DNA of 64,000 bases. Source: Streptomyces sp. NBC_01016. GTDB lineage: Bacteria > Actinomycetota > Actinomycetes > Streptomycetales > Streptomycetaceae. A program made the translations under genes and the position numbers. The notes under the pieces were generated by a model, which worked only from the letters and a program-made list of their open reading frames with translations, searched no databases and was not told the origin of the DNA. Where the stretch lies: positions 5,146,001 to 5,210,000 of the forward strand of contig NZ_JAPEOQ010000001.1 in NCBI RefSeq assembly GCF_026341035.1, read 5' to 3'. Numbering within the stretch: position 1 is the first letter of the stretch; each line of letters starts with the position of its first letter. This document shows, piece after piece, positions 32,939 through 41,027 of the stretch.

Positions 32939-33397
32939 ATGGCCAGAACCCGTCGACTGATCCTGAGTTCACCCTCCGAGGTCTGGGCGCTGCTCTCGGA
33001 CGGATACCGCTACGGGGAGTGGGTGACGGGAACCCGGCAGGTGCTCGACGTCGATCCCGCGTGGCCGGATGTGGGCGCCGCGCTCAAGGTGCGGGTCGGC
33101 CTCGGCCCGCTGACCCTCGACGACACCAGCACGGTCCGGATCTGCGAGCCGGAGCAGCGCCTCGAACTCGAGGCGAAGGCGGACCCGTTCGGGGCCGCCC
33201 GCATCGCGATGACCCTCATCCCGTGGGCCGAGCACACCCTCTTCGTCCTCGACTGGCACCCGCTCAGGGGGCCGGGCACGCGGATGCACGGGCTCCCGGT
33301 GGACTACCTGGTGGCGGTCCGCAACGGAATGATGCTGACGAAGCTGGCGCGGATCGCGGTGGAGGAACACGCGAACGCGACGCCGCACGTCTTCTAG
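32939..33397 (+). CDS. SRPBCC/polyketide-cyclase-fold protein
   Basis: A 152-residue helix-grip protein. LSSPSEVWALLSDGYRYGEWV is the usual N-terminal strand-helix pattern of the Bet v 1-like superfamily; the following strands and the long C-terminal helix (VDYLVAVRNGMMLTKLARIA) complete the cavity. It probably binds a hydrophobic ligand. GGAG lies 13 bases before the ATG; a GTG four codons upstream is also possible. It ends nine bases from the convergent TetR gene. Confidence 0.75.
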   Translation: MARTRRLILSSPSEVWALLSDGYRYGEWVTGTRQVLDVDPAWPDVGAALKVRVGLGPLTLDDTSTVRICEPEQRLELEAKADPFGAARIAMTLIPWAEHTLFVLDWHPLRGPGTRMHGLPVDYLVAVRNGMMLTKLARIAVEEHANATPHVF

Positions 33398-33405
33398 GGC
33401 GCCCC

Positions 33406-34050
33406 TCAGGCCGTCGCTTTGGCGCCTGTGTCGGTGTCCGTGTCCGTGTCCGTGTCGGCGATGGCGTCGGTCGCGGGGCGGCCGGCCTCCCAGGCGGCCT
33501 CGACCATCCGGAAGATCTCGTCGAGTGCGGCGTCCGGTTCGGCCGCCTCGCGGGCCAGCGCGAACGCGTCGATCACGAACCTCGCGATCGTCCGGCAGGC
33601 CGTGGCGGTGTGCGGCAGGTCGGGGTCGGCGGCGATGGCCGCGGCCAGCGACTCCGCGTGGCGCAGCCGCATCGACTCGTCGTACTTCCGCAGGGCCGGC
33701 GAGGACTCGATCATCTGCCAGATCGGGGCGGAGCTGTCCGCTGTGCAGTGCCGGACCAGGGCCTCGATCTCGCGGCGCAGTGCGGGGATGAGGGGCTCGT
33801 GCGGCGCCCGGTCGTTGACTGCCCGCGTGAGGCGCTGCTCGAAGTCCTGGTCCTGCTCGAAGACCAGGGCCTCTTTCGAGGCGAAGTGGGAGAAGACCGT
33901 GGTCACGGCCACGTCGGCCTCGGCGGCCACGTCGCGGATGCCCACCGCGTCGTACCCGCGATCCAGGAAGAGCCGCAGGGCGGTATCGGCGATCTTCTGG
34001 CGGGTCGCGGCCTTCTTGCGCTCGCGACGTCCGGACGGCGGCTCGGTCAT
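33406..34050 (-). CDS. TetR-family regulator
   Basis: A 214-residue repressor. The helix-turn-helix lies at about 13-60 (KKAATRQKIADTALRLFLDRG, VGIRDVAAEADVAVTTVFSHF), followed by a helical ligand domain; the tail ends in an Asp-Thr repeat encoded by tandem hexamers. It diverges from a quinone oxidoreductase gene across the palindrome at 34107-34125 and almost certainly represses that gene. An inducing electrophile or quinone is the likely signal. Confidence 0.88.
   Translation of the reverse strand: MTEPPSGRRERKKAATRQKIADTALRLFLDRGYDAVGIRDVAAEADVAVTTVFSHFASKEALVFEQDQDFEQRLTRAVNDRAPHEPLIPALRREIEALVRHCTADSSAPIWQMIESSPALRKYDESMRLRHAESLAAAIAADPDLPHTATACRTIARFVIDAFALAREAAEPDAALDEIFRMVEAAWEAGRPATDAIADTDTDTDTDTGAKATA
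33428..33457. repeat. Hexamer tandem repeat in the TetR tail
   Basis: Five GTGTC(C/G) hexamers in a row, read on the minus strand as alternating Asp-Thr codons. Copy changes would keep the frame. Confidence 0.85.
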
Positions 34051-34106
34051 GCTCGAACGCTAGCAGATGCAAAAGAACAACAGCTATAAAAAACTAACCG
34101 TCGTGA

Positions 34107-34125
34107 AACACTAACGGTTAGTGTT
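34107..34125. promoter_or_regulatory. TetR operator: 19-base palindrome
   Basis: AACACTAAC-G-GTTAGTGTT is a perfect inverted repeat. It ends at the probable -10 (TACGGT, 34125-34130) of the oxidoreductase gene and lies 57 bases above the TetR start. Confidence 0.8.
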
Positions 34126-34137
34126 ACGGTCGGCCGC

Positions 34138-35031
34138 ATGAAAAAAGTGAGCTTCGCCGAGTTCGGCGGCCCTGACGTGCTGCACCTGATCGACGCCGAG
34201 GATCCCCATGCGGGCCCCGGCCGGATACGCATCGCCGTGCGCGCTGCCGGCGTGAACCCCGTCGACTGGAGGATCCGCGAGGGGCAGGTGCTGGGGGCCC
34301 ATCCGATCGAACTGCCCTCCGGGGTCGGCCTTGACGCCGCGGGGGTGGTGGACGAGGTCGGTGAGGGCGTCGAAGGGGCCGAGGTCGGGGACCGGGTGTT
34401 CGGCGAAGGAATCGACACCTACGCCGAGTTCGCCGTGCTGACGGCTTGGGCCCGCATGCCCGAGGAGCTGACGTTCGAAGAGGCCGCGGGATACCCGTCC
34501 GTGGTGGAGACCGCACTGCGCCTCATCCGCGAGTCCGGTGTCCGGCCGGGGCAGACACTGCTCGTCAGCGGCGCGTCCGGGGGAGTGGGCTCTGCGGTGC
34601 TGCAGATCGCCCGCGACCGCGGCATCAAGGTGATCGGTACGGCCGGGGCCGCGAACCAGGACTACCTGCGCGGCCTGGGCGCCCACGCCACGACGTACGG
34701 CGAGGGCTGGGTCGAGCGGGTGCGGGGGATCGGCCGGGTCGACGCGGCGTTCGACCTGGCCGGCTCGGGCGTGATCCGCGAACTCGTCGAACTGACCGGG
34801 GACCCGCAGAAGGTGATCTCCATCGCCGACCTCGGTGCGCCCGAGTTCGGGGTCCGGTTCTCGGGCGCGGCCGGGAGTGTGCCGCAGGCGCTGGCCGAGG
34901 CCGTGGACCTCATCTCTCGGGGGAAGCTGCACATCCCGGTCGAGAGGTCGTACACGCTGGCCGAGGCCGCGGCGGCGCACGTCGACAGCCAGGCAGGCCA
35001 CACGCGCGGGCGCCGGGTCCTGGTCGTCTGA
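34138..35031 (+). CDS. Zinc-free NADP-dependent quinone oxidoreductase (MDR family)
   Basis: A 297-residue medium-chain reductase without zinc ligands. The N-terminal GroES-like domain has VRAAGVNPVDWRIREG and GLDAAGVVDEVGEGV; the Rossmann domain has LLVSGASGGVGSAVLQIA and VIGTAG. It should reduce quinones or enones with NADPH. The ATG lies seven bases after a likely -10 with no ribosome-binding site, so the transcript is probably leaderless. The adjacent TetR gene and palindrome point to induction by reactive compounds. A stem-loop follows. Confidence 0.9.
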   Translation: MKKVSFAEFGGPDVLHLIDAEDPHAGPGRIRIAVRAAGVNPVDWRIREGQVLGAHPIELPSGVGLDAAGVVDEVGEGVEGAEVGDRVFGEGIDTYAEFAVLTAWARMPEELTFEEAAGYPSVVETALRLIRESGVRPGQTLLVSGASGGVGSAVLQIARDRGIKVIGTAGAANQDYLRGLGAHATTYGEGWVERVRGIGRVDAAFDLAGSGVIRELVELTGDPQKVISIADLGAPEFGVRFSGAAGSVPQALAEAVDLISRGKLHIPVERSYTLAEAAAAHVDSQAGHTRGRRVLVV

Positions 35032-35051
35032 GCGATTCCCGCTCTGCTGGT

Positions 35052-35078
35052 GCTCCGGTACTGGTCAGGTACCGGAGC
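35052..35078 (+). terminator. Stem-loop between oxidoreductase and AIM24 genes
   Basis: GCTCCGGTAC and GTACCGGAGC form a perfect 10-base stem around a 7-base loop; it can serve both converging genes. Confidence 0.7.
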
Positions 35079-35094
35079 GCTGACTACACCGGCG

Positions 35095-35772
35095 CTAGTG
35101 CTGCTGCGGCTTCTGCGGGCTCGCCTCGCTGGGCCGTACGACCACGAACCCCTCGCCCTCCAGCATGAGTTGCACCGCTTCCCCGGACCCGCCGCGGATC
35201 ATCGAGCCGAGCGACTGCGAACGGTGCAGTGAGGTACGCAGACCGGCGGTCCACCCGACGACCGCGTCCGTGTCCACGTACACGGGCTGCTGCGGCGAGA
35301 CCGGCAGTACCAGCGGGTTGCCCTCACAGACGAGTCCGAGCCGGCCGTGCCCGGTGAAGACACTGTTGAACAGCCCGCCGCCGCTTATCCCGGCGCCCTT
35401 CACCGTCTTGATCTCGTACGTCAATGTGGGGTCGAAGCAGAGCACGTTGCGGCCGTTGACGGTGAACACGTCGCCGGGCTCGATGTCCACGACGAACACG
35501 TTCTGCGCCTCTTGCGCGAACCAGGCCTCGCCCTGGCCGTGCACCTTCATCACGGGAAGCCCCTCCCCGGTGACGGCACGCTTCAGCATGCCGCCGACGC
35601 CCTGCCCCTTCCGCTCGAACTTCAGATTCCCCCGGTACGCGACCATCGCCCCCTGCCGAGCCAGCATTTCGCCGTCGATCACGTACCGGATCGACTTGGC
35701 GTTCTGAACGGTCATGCCCGGCGCGACGGCGGGCTGCACCATGTACTCGCTCGCAAAAAGATCACCCTTCAT
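35095..35772 (-). CDS. AIM24 family protein
   Basis: A 225-residue all-beta protein of the AIM24/TRAP-like fold: YVIDGEMLARQGAMVAYRGNL, KVHGQGEAWFAQEAQNVFVV, VNGRNVLCFDPTLTYEI and EGEGFVVVRPSE near the end. Streptomycetes usually carry several AIM24 genes; their function is unsettled, with suggested links to membrane or tellurium-stress proteins. It converges with the oxidoreductase gene and has no apparent operon partner. Confidence 0.85.
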   Translation of the reverse strand: MKGDLFASEYMVQPAVAPGMTVQNAKSIRYVIDGEMLARQGAMVAYRGNLKFERKGQGVGGMLKRAVTGEGLPVMKVHGQGEAWFAQEAQNVFVVDIEPGDVFTVNGRNVLCFDPTLTYEIKTVKGAGISGGGLFNSVFTGHGRLGLVCEGNPLVLPVSPQQPVYVDTDAVVGWTAGLRTSLHRSQSLGSMIRGGSGEAVQLMLEGEGFVVVRPSEASPQKPQQH

Positions 35773-35834
35773 GCGGGCATCGTGGCCCGGAGGGGGACGT
35801 TCCTACAAGGTCCGGGTCAGGACCGGCGAACGAC

Positions 35835-35871
35835 GAAGCCCCCCTCCGCCTTTGCGGCGCAGGGGGGCTTC
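35835..35871 (-). terminator. Terminator after the chaplin gene
   Basis: GAAGCCCCCCT and AGGGGGGCTTC form a strong 11-base stem around a 15-base loop that can itself pair, ten bases beyond the chaplin stop. Confidence 0.8.
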
Positions 35872-35880
35872 GTTGCGTCA

Positions 35881-36120
35881 CTACTTGTTGAAGCAGGCAT
35901 TCCCGAAGGCCGGGTTGAGCAGGCCGACGACATCGAGGGAGTTGCCACAGGCGTTGACCGGGATGTGCACCGGGACCTGAGCCACGTTGCCGGAGACGAC
36001 GCCCGGCGAATTCTGCGCCACACCAAACGGGTCGGTGTCGGCGGCGGCGATGCCAGCTGTTCCGAGGACGGCGACGCCGGCCGCAGCTGCCGTGAGACCC
36101 AGCTTGATCATGGGCTTCAT
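35881..36120 (-). CDS. Short chaplin
   Basis: A 79-residue secreted surface protein: Sec signal (1-27, ending GIAAA) and a single chaplin domain of about 50 residues (QNSPGVVSGNVAQVPVHIPV, the conserved Cys pair in NACGNSLD and NACFNK). It has no second domain or sortase signal, so it belongs with the short chaplins that assemble into amyloid-like fibrils on aerial hyphae and spores. AAGGAG precedes the ATG. It is monocistronic with a strong terminator. An inverted repeat lies in its leader. Confidence 0.95.
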   Translation of the reverse strand: MKPMIKLGLTAAAAGVAVLGTAGIAAADTDPFGVAQNSPGVVSGNVAQVPVHIPVNACGNSLDVVGLLNPAFGNACFNK

Positions 36121-36146
36121 GAAGACTCCTTGAGTGAGACGAAGAC

Positions 36147-36169
36147 GTGACGGATACGCATCCCGTCAC
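36147..36169. repeat. Inverted repeat in the chaplin leader
   Basis: GTGACGG and CCGTCAC are exact complements with nine bases between, 27-49 bases upstream of the chaplin start. It could be an operator or an mRNA hairpin. The rest of 36170-36309 shows no gene. Confidence 0.45.
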
Positions 36170-36309
36170 CACTCAGGCACTCATAGTTTTCACTGTCGCG
36201 CCTCTCGGGATGGGCCGCAGGTGGCAGCACCTCGCACTGTCAGTGGGGCCGCTTAGCATGACGCCACGATGGCCGCTGACGCTGGCGGCCTGTATGGGGA
36301 GGGGCCCTG

Positions 36310-36819
36310 GTGCACAGGCCGGTTACGGGTGAGGTTCATGTTTCGTATGGGCAGGTCTACGTGGTCAGCGAGCACGATGATCAACCGGATCTGGATGAGA
36401 CGTTCGCCGGACAGGCATCCGGTCTGTGCGGTGCGGCGGTCCCGGGCTTTCTGTGGCTGGTCACCGGACTGCACACGGGGGATGTGGGCTTCACCGTAGA
36501 AGTCCACGACCGTGAACCCGCTGTCGACCCGGTGTGGGAGGACATCGTGGAGGTGTCCTTCCGGCCCCTCTCCGGCGATTCCTGCTTGCAGCAGTGGGCC
36601 GGGGAGCGGGACTGGCCGCTCGGACTCGAGGAGACCGACTACCGGGTGCGCTACAGCGGGCGGGGGATGGACCGTGGGCATGATCTTGACACGCGTGTGG
36701 AGGGCGATGCGGCCGACCACTACCTCCTCCAGTTCTGGCCTGCGCCGCCGCAACCCGACCGCATCGTGCGGCAGACCTCGAAGATCGCGGCGTACTGGCA
36801 TGGCGTGGCCCGTGCGTAA
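36310..36819 (+). CDS. Conserved hypothetical protein
   Basis: A 169-residue soluble, acidic protein, not recognised. It starts at a GTG with GGGAGGGG five bases upstream. Beta-strand-like stretches (VHVSYGQVYVVSEHD, FLWLVTGLHTGDVGFTVEVHD, EDIVEVSFRPLSG, YLLQFWPAPP) alternate with charged loops, with no signal peptide or membrane helix; the last 20 residues look helical. Its shape is like small regulatory or immunity-type proteins of actinomycetes, but no function can be given. It stands alone, 56 bases before the HAD pseudogene. Confidence 0.65.
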   Translation: MHRPVTGEVHVSYGQVYVVSEHDDQPDLDETFAGQASGLCGAAVPGFLWLVTGLHTGDVGFTVEVHDREPAVDPVWEDIVEVSFRPLSGDSCLQQWAGERDWPLGLEETDYRVRYSGRGMDRGHDLDTRVEGDAADHYLLQFWPAPPQPDRIVRQTSKIAAYWHGVARA

Positions 36820-36875
36820 CCAGCCGACAGCGTGCGGCGGCACTCGGTTTTGCGGAGCGTGATTCACTTCCGGTC

Positions 36876-37528
36876 ATGCCGCTTCCGCTCCTGTTGCTGG
36901 ATCTGGACAACACCCTGGTCGACCGAGATGCCGCATTCCGTGCAGCCGTCGTGGACTTCCTCGCCGAGTACGGCTTGGCCGCCGTCGATGTCGGATGGGT
37001 GATGGATCTGGATGGCGGTGGCTACGCGGCGCGTGGGGAAGTCGCCGCGGCGATGGCGGACAGGTACGGCGATGTGGTGCCTGTCGCGGCCGTTCGTGCG
37101 CTTCTTGATGGGGGTGGTGCGGATCGTGTCGTCCTGGCGGAGGACGCTCGCGATGCGTTGGTCAAAGCGCGGGCGGGGGCTGGAGTTGCGGCATCGTGAC
37201 GAACGGCCGTACTGCCCAGCAGGTGGCGAAGATGCGGACCAGCGGGCTCGACCGGCTTGTTCAGGGGTGGGCCGTTTCTGAGGCCGTCGGTCACAAGAAG
37301 CCGGATCCGGAGATCTTTCGGGCGGCCGCTGAAGCCGTTGGCGTTCCCTTGGAGGGGGCGTGGGTCGTCGGTGACTCACCCCATGCCGACATCGCGGGCG
37401 CCCACGCGCTCGGGCTGCGGAGCGTATGGGTCTCGGGTGGGCGGGCCTGGGCCGCGGACGGCTACCGGCCCACCCATGTGGCCGTCGACGTCGCGGCCGC
37501 GATCCACCACGTCATCCGGTCCGCCTGA
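36876..37528 (+). pseudogene. HAD-family hydrolase split by a frameshift
   Basis: The first frame (36876-37199) encodes the HAD N-terminus with motif I DLDNTLVDRDAAF and the cap start; the second (37196-37528) encodes motif II TNGRTAQQ, motif III Lys in GHKKPDPEIF and motif IV VVGDSPHADIAGAHALG. In the frame of the second part the sequence runs GWSCGIVTNGR across the join, so one base has been lost near 37167-37173, in a run of G. The downstream part could still be made, because a GTG (37196) overlaps the TGA (GTGA), but the two halves would have to associate. Either a recent mutation or a sequencing error. Confidence 0.75.
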
Positions 37529-37534
37529 ACGCGC

Positions 37535-38734
37535 TCAGCCGCGCCGGTCGCGAGGCTCTCGCTTGACCGCCTTCAGGATCACGAACTTCGCGTTGCTGGC
37601 GACCAGTTGGCTGTTGCCGAACAGGCGGCGCAGCTTGACGTGGTAGCCGAGGTGACGGTTGCCCACCACCCACAGCTCGCCGCCGGGGCGGAGTGCCGCG
37701 CGGGCCTGGGTGAACATGCGGTGCGCCGTCGCGTCCGTCGTGGCCTGGTGGGTGTGGAACGGCGGGTTGTTCAGGATCAGGTCCACGCTGCCGGGAGGTG
37801 TGTCGGCGAGGCCGTCGGCGACGCGGAATTCGGCCTTGCCCGGTCGGTCTCCGACGTTCTCGGCGTACGTGGCCTCCGCCGAAGCCACCGCCTGGTGCGA
37901 CTCGTCCGTGAAGAGGACGTCCGCGTTCGGGTGGGTGAGCGCGGCGCTCGTGCCGACGACTCCGTTGCCGCAGCCCAGGTCGACGATCCTGCGCGCGTCC
38001 GTGGCCCGCGGGAGGTGCTGGAGGAGGAAACGGGTGCCGATGTCGAGGTGCTCCGCGCAGAACACGCCCGCGTGATTGACCACCGGGCGAGCGGACAACG
38101 GGCCGATGTCGGATGGGAGTTGGTAGGTGTGCGGCCACGGGTTCGGGGCCGGGGCGAGCGTCGGGTCCGGCTCCGTGAAGATGAGCCGCGCCTTCTTCTC
38201 CGCCAGCGACGTACGCGTCGGGCCGATGATCCGCTCGAACAGGTTCAGCGTCGAGGTGTGGATCTCCTTCACCATGCCGGTGCCGATCACCACCGTGTTC
38301 GCGTGCACGGCGGGCCGCAGGCGGTGCAGTTGGTCCTCGAGGAGGGCGAGGCTCTTCGGGACGCGGACGAGGAGGACGTCGATGGTCGCGGGAGGGGTGT
38401 CCTGCGTGGTGAGGAGGCGGGTGCCCGTGTGCTCGTTCCGGGTCAGGTTCGCGTACGTCGCCTGCTGGCCGAGGTGCGAGTCCGAGATCAGGGTCGGCGT
38501 ACAGCCGGGGATCCCCGTGAGCGCCGTGGCCAGCGCGCCCCAGCGGTCGCCCACCACCGTCACCGCGCCCGTCAGGTCCGTTCCCGTGTCGGCGAGGTGC
38601 CGCAGCAGGTACGTGTCCGCGGCGTCCCATGCGCGCAGCAGGTCGCGGGGGTTCTCCGGGAAGCGGGTGAGGTCGACGTCTCCCCAGGGAGTGGTCAGGC
38701 GAGGGGCCGGCGCGGGCTGATCTGTGCGGTTCAT
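37535..38734 (-). CDS. rlmG: 23S rRNA (guanine-N2) methyltransferase, RlmG-like
   Basis: A 399-residue enzyme with the two-domain layout of RlmG/RsmC: an N-terminal catalytically inactive domain (about 1-190) and a C-terminal SAM-binding domain with VDLGCGNGVVG (motif I) and LILNNPPFH (motif IV, NPPF being the signature of guanine N2 methylation). RlmG modifies a guanine in domain IV of 23S rRNA. The nearby Lys/Arg-rich tail may help RNA binding. It is on its own; a 312-base non-coding gap lies upstream. Confidence 0.85.
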   Translation of the reverse strand: MNRTDQPAPAPRLTTPWGDVDLTRFPENPRDLLRAWDAADTYLLRHLADTGTDLTGAVTVVGDRWGALATALTGIPGCTPTLISDSHLGQQATYANLTRNEHTGTRLLTTQDTPPATIDVLLVRVPKSLALLEDQLHRLRPAVHANTVVIGTGMVKEIHTSTLNLFERIIGPTRTSLAEKKARLIFTEPDPTLAPAPNPWPHTYQLPSDIGPLSARPVVNHAGVFCAEHLDIGTRFLLQHLPRATDARRIVDLGCGNGVVGTSAALTHPNADVLFTDESHQAVASAEATYAENVGDRPGKAEFRVADGLADTPPGSVDLILNNPPFHTHQATTDATAHRMFTQARAALRPGGELWVVGNRHLGYHVKLRRLFGNSQLVASNAKFVILKAVKREPRDRRG

Positions 38735-39046
38735 CGTTCAGCAAGGTTAGCCGAGTCCCAGCTCACGGGTGCGCGGCCGCCGCGGCTCCCGGCCGTACGG
38801 CTGCTCCGCTCCGGCTCCTGCTACGGTCCTCGCAGTCGTCCGGGTCCGCCTTGGCCCGGACCGAAATAGCGTACTCCGCCTGGTGAGTTGGGGCGGCGGC
38901 AAGGACGCGTGTCCCGTCCTTCCGCAGTTCTGGACGTCCCCGGCGGGCCACGGATCGCACCAGTGATTTCGTCGCACCCGATGCGGTGCCAGGCGCCGGC
39001 GATCCACCGTGGCCCACCCCGCCCGGCGGCACCGAAGGACATCGTC
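38735..39046. other. Non-coding gap between rlmG and the truncated MFS gene
   Basis: A divergent promoter region. I see no gene, RNA gene, long inverted repeat or regulator box in it. Confidence 0.6.
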
Positions 39047-40024
39047 ATGCCTTCCGCCGCATCCGGCTATCGCCCCCTGCTGCGCATCCCCGGCGCCACC
39101 GCCTTCTTCCTCTCCGCGGCCCTGGGCCGCGTCGGCATCGCCATGACCGGCATCGGTCTGGTCTGGCTGCTGCACGCCCGCACCGGCTCGTACGGCACGG
39201 CAGGCCTCGCAGCCAGCGGGTTCGCCCTCGCCGAGGCACTGGTCGGGCCTCAACTGGCCGGTCTGATCGACCGGTTCGGGCAGACCCGCATCCTGCCCTT
39301 CTCCCTCCTGGCCCACGGCCTGGCCATGGCGGGAGTCCTCACGCTCACCGCGCCTGTTGCAGCGGTCGCCACCGCCTGCTGCGCCGGTGCGTCCATCCCT
39401 CAGCTCGGGGCGCTCTCCGGTGCGCGCTGGGCCCATCTGCTCCGTGACGGGCGCGACGACGAACTGCCCACCGCCTTCTCCCTGGAATCACTCGCCAACG
39501 CCAGTGCCTTTCTGGTGGGCCCCGTCCTGGTCACCGCCCTCGGTGCGGCCGGGGCGACTCCGCTTGCCAGCGCCCTCGCCACAGCCCTGGTACTGGGCGG
39601 GGGAGGAGCCCTCACGCTCCAGACCCGGACAGCCCCCAGTCCTGCCCGCCGGCACGCCGAGGGGCTCCGCACCGAGCCGACGCTGCTGCGTCCCGACTTC
39701 CTCCTCCTCGCCGCACTCAACCTGGCCATCGGCCTGTACTTCGGCACCATGAGCCTCTCGGTGAGCGCCTTTGCCACCGAGCACGGAACGCCTGGGGCGG
39801 CCGCACCCATCGTTGCCGCCGCCAGCCTGGCCGGACTGCTCTCGGGCTGGCTGTACGGCCTGCGTCGGCCCCGTTCACCGGCACAGCGGCAGCGCTCTCC
39901 TGGGTCTTGCGGTCACCGTCCGCCGGCGACTCGGCTGAGCCACCGGCAGGCGACACGGCTGAGCCACCAACGCGCAACACGGCTGAGCCGTCAGCAGGAA
40001 TGCACCTACTGTGGCTTCGCATGA
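39047..40024 (+). CDS. MFS transporter with truncated, replaced C-terminus
   Basis: A 325-residue protein whose first 270 residues are a normal MFS permease (IPGATAFFLSAALGRVGIAM, GLIDRFGQTRILPFSLLA, LLRPDFLLLAALNLAIGLYF), giving about eight or nine helices. Homology stops in LLSGWLYGLRRP, where the next helices should follow, and is replaced by a 55-residue hydrophilic tail made of ATRLSHQ-like repeats from a 24-base tandem array. AAGGA precedes the ATG by eight bases. Its TGA overlaps the ATG of the phosphotransferase gene. The permease is probably non-functional, having been cut by a deletion. Confidence 0.6.
   Translation: MPSAASGYRPLLRIPGATAFFLSAALGRVGIAMTGIGLVWLLHARTGSYGTAGLAASGFALAEALVGPQLAGLIDRFGQTRILPFSLLAHGLAMAGVLTLTAPVAAVATACCAGASIPQLGALSGARWAHLLRDGRDDELPTAFSLESLANASAFLVGPVLVTALGAAGATPLASALATALVLGGGGALTLQTRTAPSPARRHAEGLRTEPTLLRPDFLLLAALNLAIGLYFGTMSLSVSAFATEHGTPGAAAPIVAAASLAGLLSGWLYGLRRPRSPAQRQRSPGSCGHRPPATRLSHRQATRLSHQRATRLSRQQECTYCGFA
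39926..39997. repeat. 24-base tandem repeat, three copies
   Basis: Imperfect 24-base units at 39926-39949, 39950-39973 and 39974-39997 (core CGGCTGAGCC). The array lies at the deletion point of the MFS gene and ends 23 bases before the phosphotransferase start. Confidence 0.8.
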
Positions 40025-40932
40025 CCGACGGCGAGATCGAGATCACTGCAGAGCTGGTGCACGACCTGCTCACCGACCAGCATCCGGACCTCGCGGGGCT
40101 GCCCATCCGCGAAGTGGCGGGCGGCTGGGGCAACAAGATGTGGCGTCTCGGGGACGATTTGGCCGTGCGCGTGCCGCGTATGGAAGGTGTCCCGGAGCTT
40201 CTGCGCAAGGAGTGCCGCTGGCTGCCTGTCCTGGCCCCGCGTCTTCCGCTCCCGGTGCCGACCCCTGTGCGGATCGGTGAACCGTCCGCGCGCTTTCCGA
40301 GGCCGTGGAGTGTCATGACGTGGGTTCGCGGCGAGCCGCTGGACTCTGCCGCGATCAGTCGCGGCGACCACGCGGCCGACGCGTTGGCGGGGTTCCTCAG
40401 GGCGCTGCATGTGGAGGCGCCCGCCGAGGCGCCGGCCAGTTCGGACCGCGGCGCTCACCCCAAGAAGTGCACGGACGGCTTCGAGGATTTCCTGAAAGCC
40501 ATCGACGCCGGCGGTCTTGCCGCCGAGGTCGGGGCCGTCCGGGACGTCTGGGACGACGCTGTTGCGGCCCCCGAGTGGCAGGGGCCACCGGTATGGCTGC
40601 ACGGTGACCTTCATCCCGCGAATGTCGTCGTCTCGGACGGGACCCTCTCGGGCGTGGTCGATTTCGATGCCATGTTCGCCGGTGACCCGGCATGGGACCT
40701 CGCGGCGGCGTGGCTGCTCCTTCCCGCGGGCGTGGTCTCACGGTTCTTCGAGGCGTACGCGCGTGCGGACGACGCGACGGTCCGGCGTGCCCGAGGGCTG
40801 GCCGCCATGAAGAGCCTCTTCCTCATCCTCATGGGCCAGAACGGTGATCGGGGTCTTCCTGGCGGCAAGCCGACATGGGGGCCTGCGGGCAGGGCGGCGC
40901 TCGGGCGAGTTCTGGCATCCGGCTTGCGCTAG
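40021..40932 (+). CDS. Aminoglycoside/macrolide phosphotransferase-like kinase
   Basis: A 303-residue member of the APH family. The N-lobe has GGWGNKMWRLGDDLAVRVPR (ATP-binding Lys replaced by Arg, as in some homologues), the hinge SVMTWVRGEPL, the catalytic loop HGDLHPANVV with the base Asp, and the metal-binding VVDFDAMFAGDPAWDLA. Such enzymes phosphorylate antibiotics or small alcohols and fructosamines. The ATG overlaps the MFS stop by four bases; a ribosome-binding site is not obvious. A very strong stem-loop follows. Confidence 0.85.
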   Translation: MTDGEIEITAELVHDLLTDQHPDLAGLPIREVAGGWGNKMWRLGDDLAVRVPRMEGVPELLRKECRWLPVLAPRLPLPVPTPVRIGEPSARFPRPWSVMTWVRGEPLDSAAISRGDHAADALAGFLRALHVEAPAEAPASSDRGAHPKKCTDGFEDFLKAIDAGGLAAEVGAVRDVWDDAVAAPEWQGPPVWLHGDLHPANVVVSDGTLSGVVDFDAMFAGDPAWDLAAAWLLLPAGVVSRFFEAYARADDATVRRARGLAAMKSLFLILMGQNGDRGLPGGKPTWGPAGRAALGRVLASGLR

Positions 40933-40947
40933 ACCTGTACGAGCCTC

Positions 40948-40992
40948 AACAGCATGCGGGTCCTGCCCGGATGGCAGGACCCGCATGCTGTT
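40948..40992 (+). terminator. 20-base perfect stem terminator
   Basis: AACAGCATGCGGGTCCTGCC pairs exactly with the downstream arm around a five-base loop, 15 bases after the kinase stop. It can end transcription from both sides. Confidence 0.9.
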
Positions 40993-41027
40993 CTGTGTCT
41001 GTTGATCTGTGCTTGGCGCGCGACCAG

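Noticed and set aside
38735..39046. A small gene or RNA in the rlmG upstream gap
   Set aside because: No ribosome-binding site, start or stable inverted repeat stood out.
40021..40932. Kinase as a proven aminoglycoside resistance gene
   Set aside because: The family is broad and the usual N-lobe Lys is not clear; a resistance role cannot be claimed.
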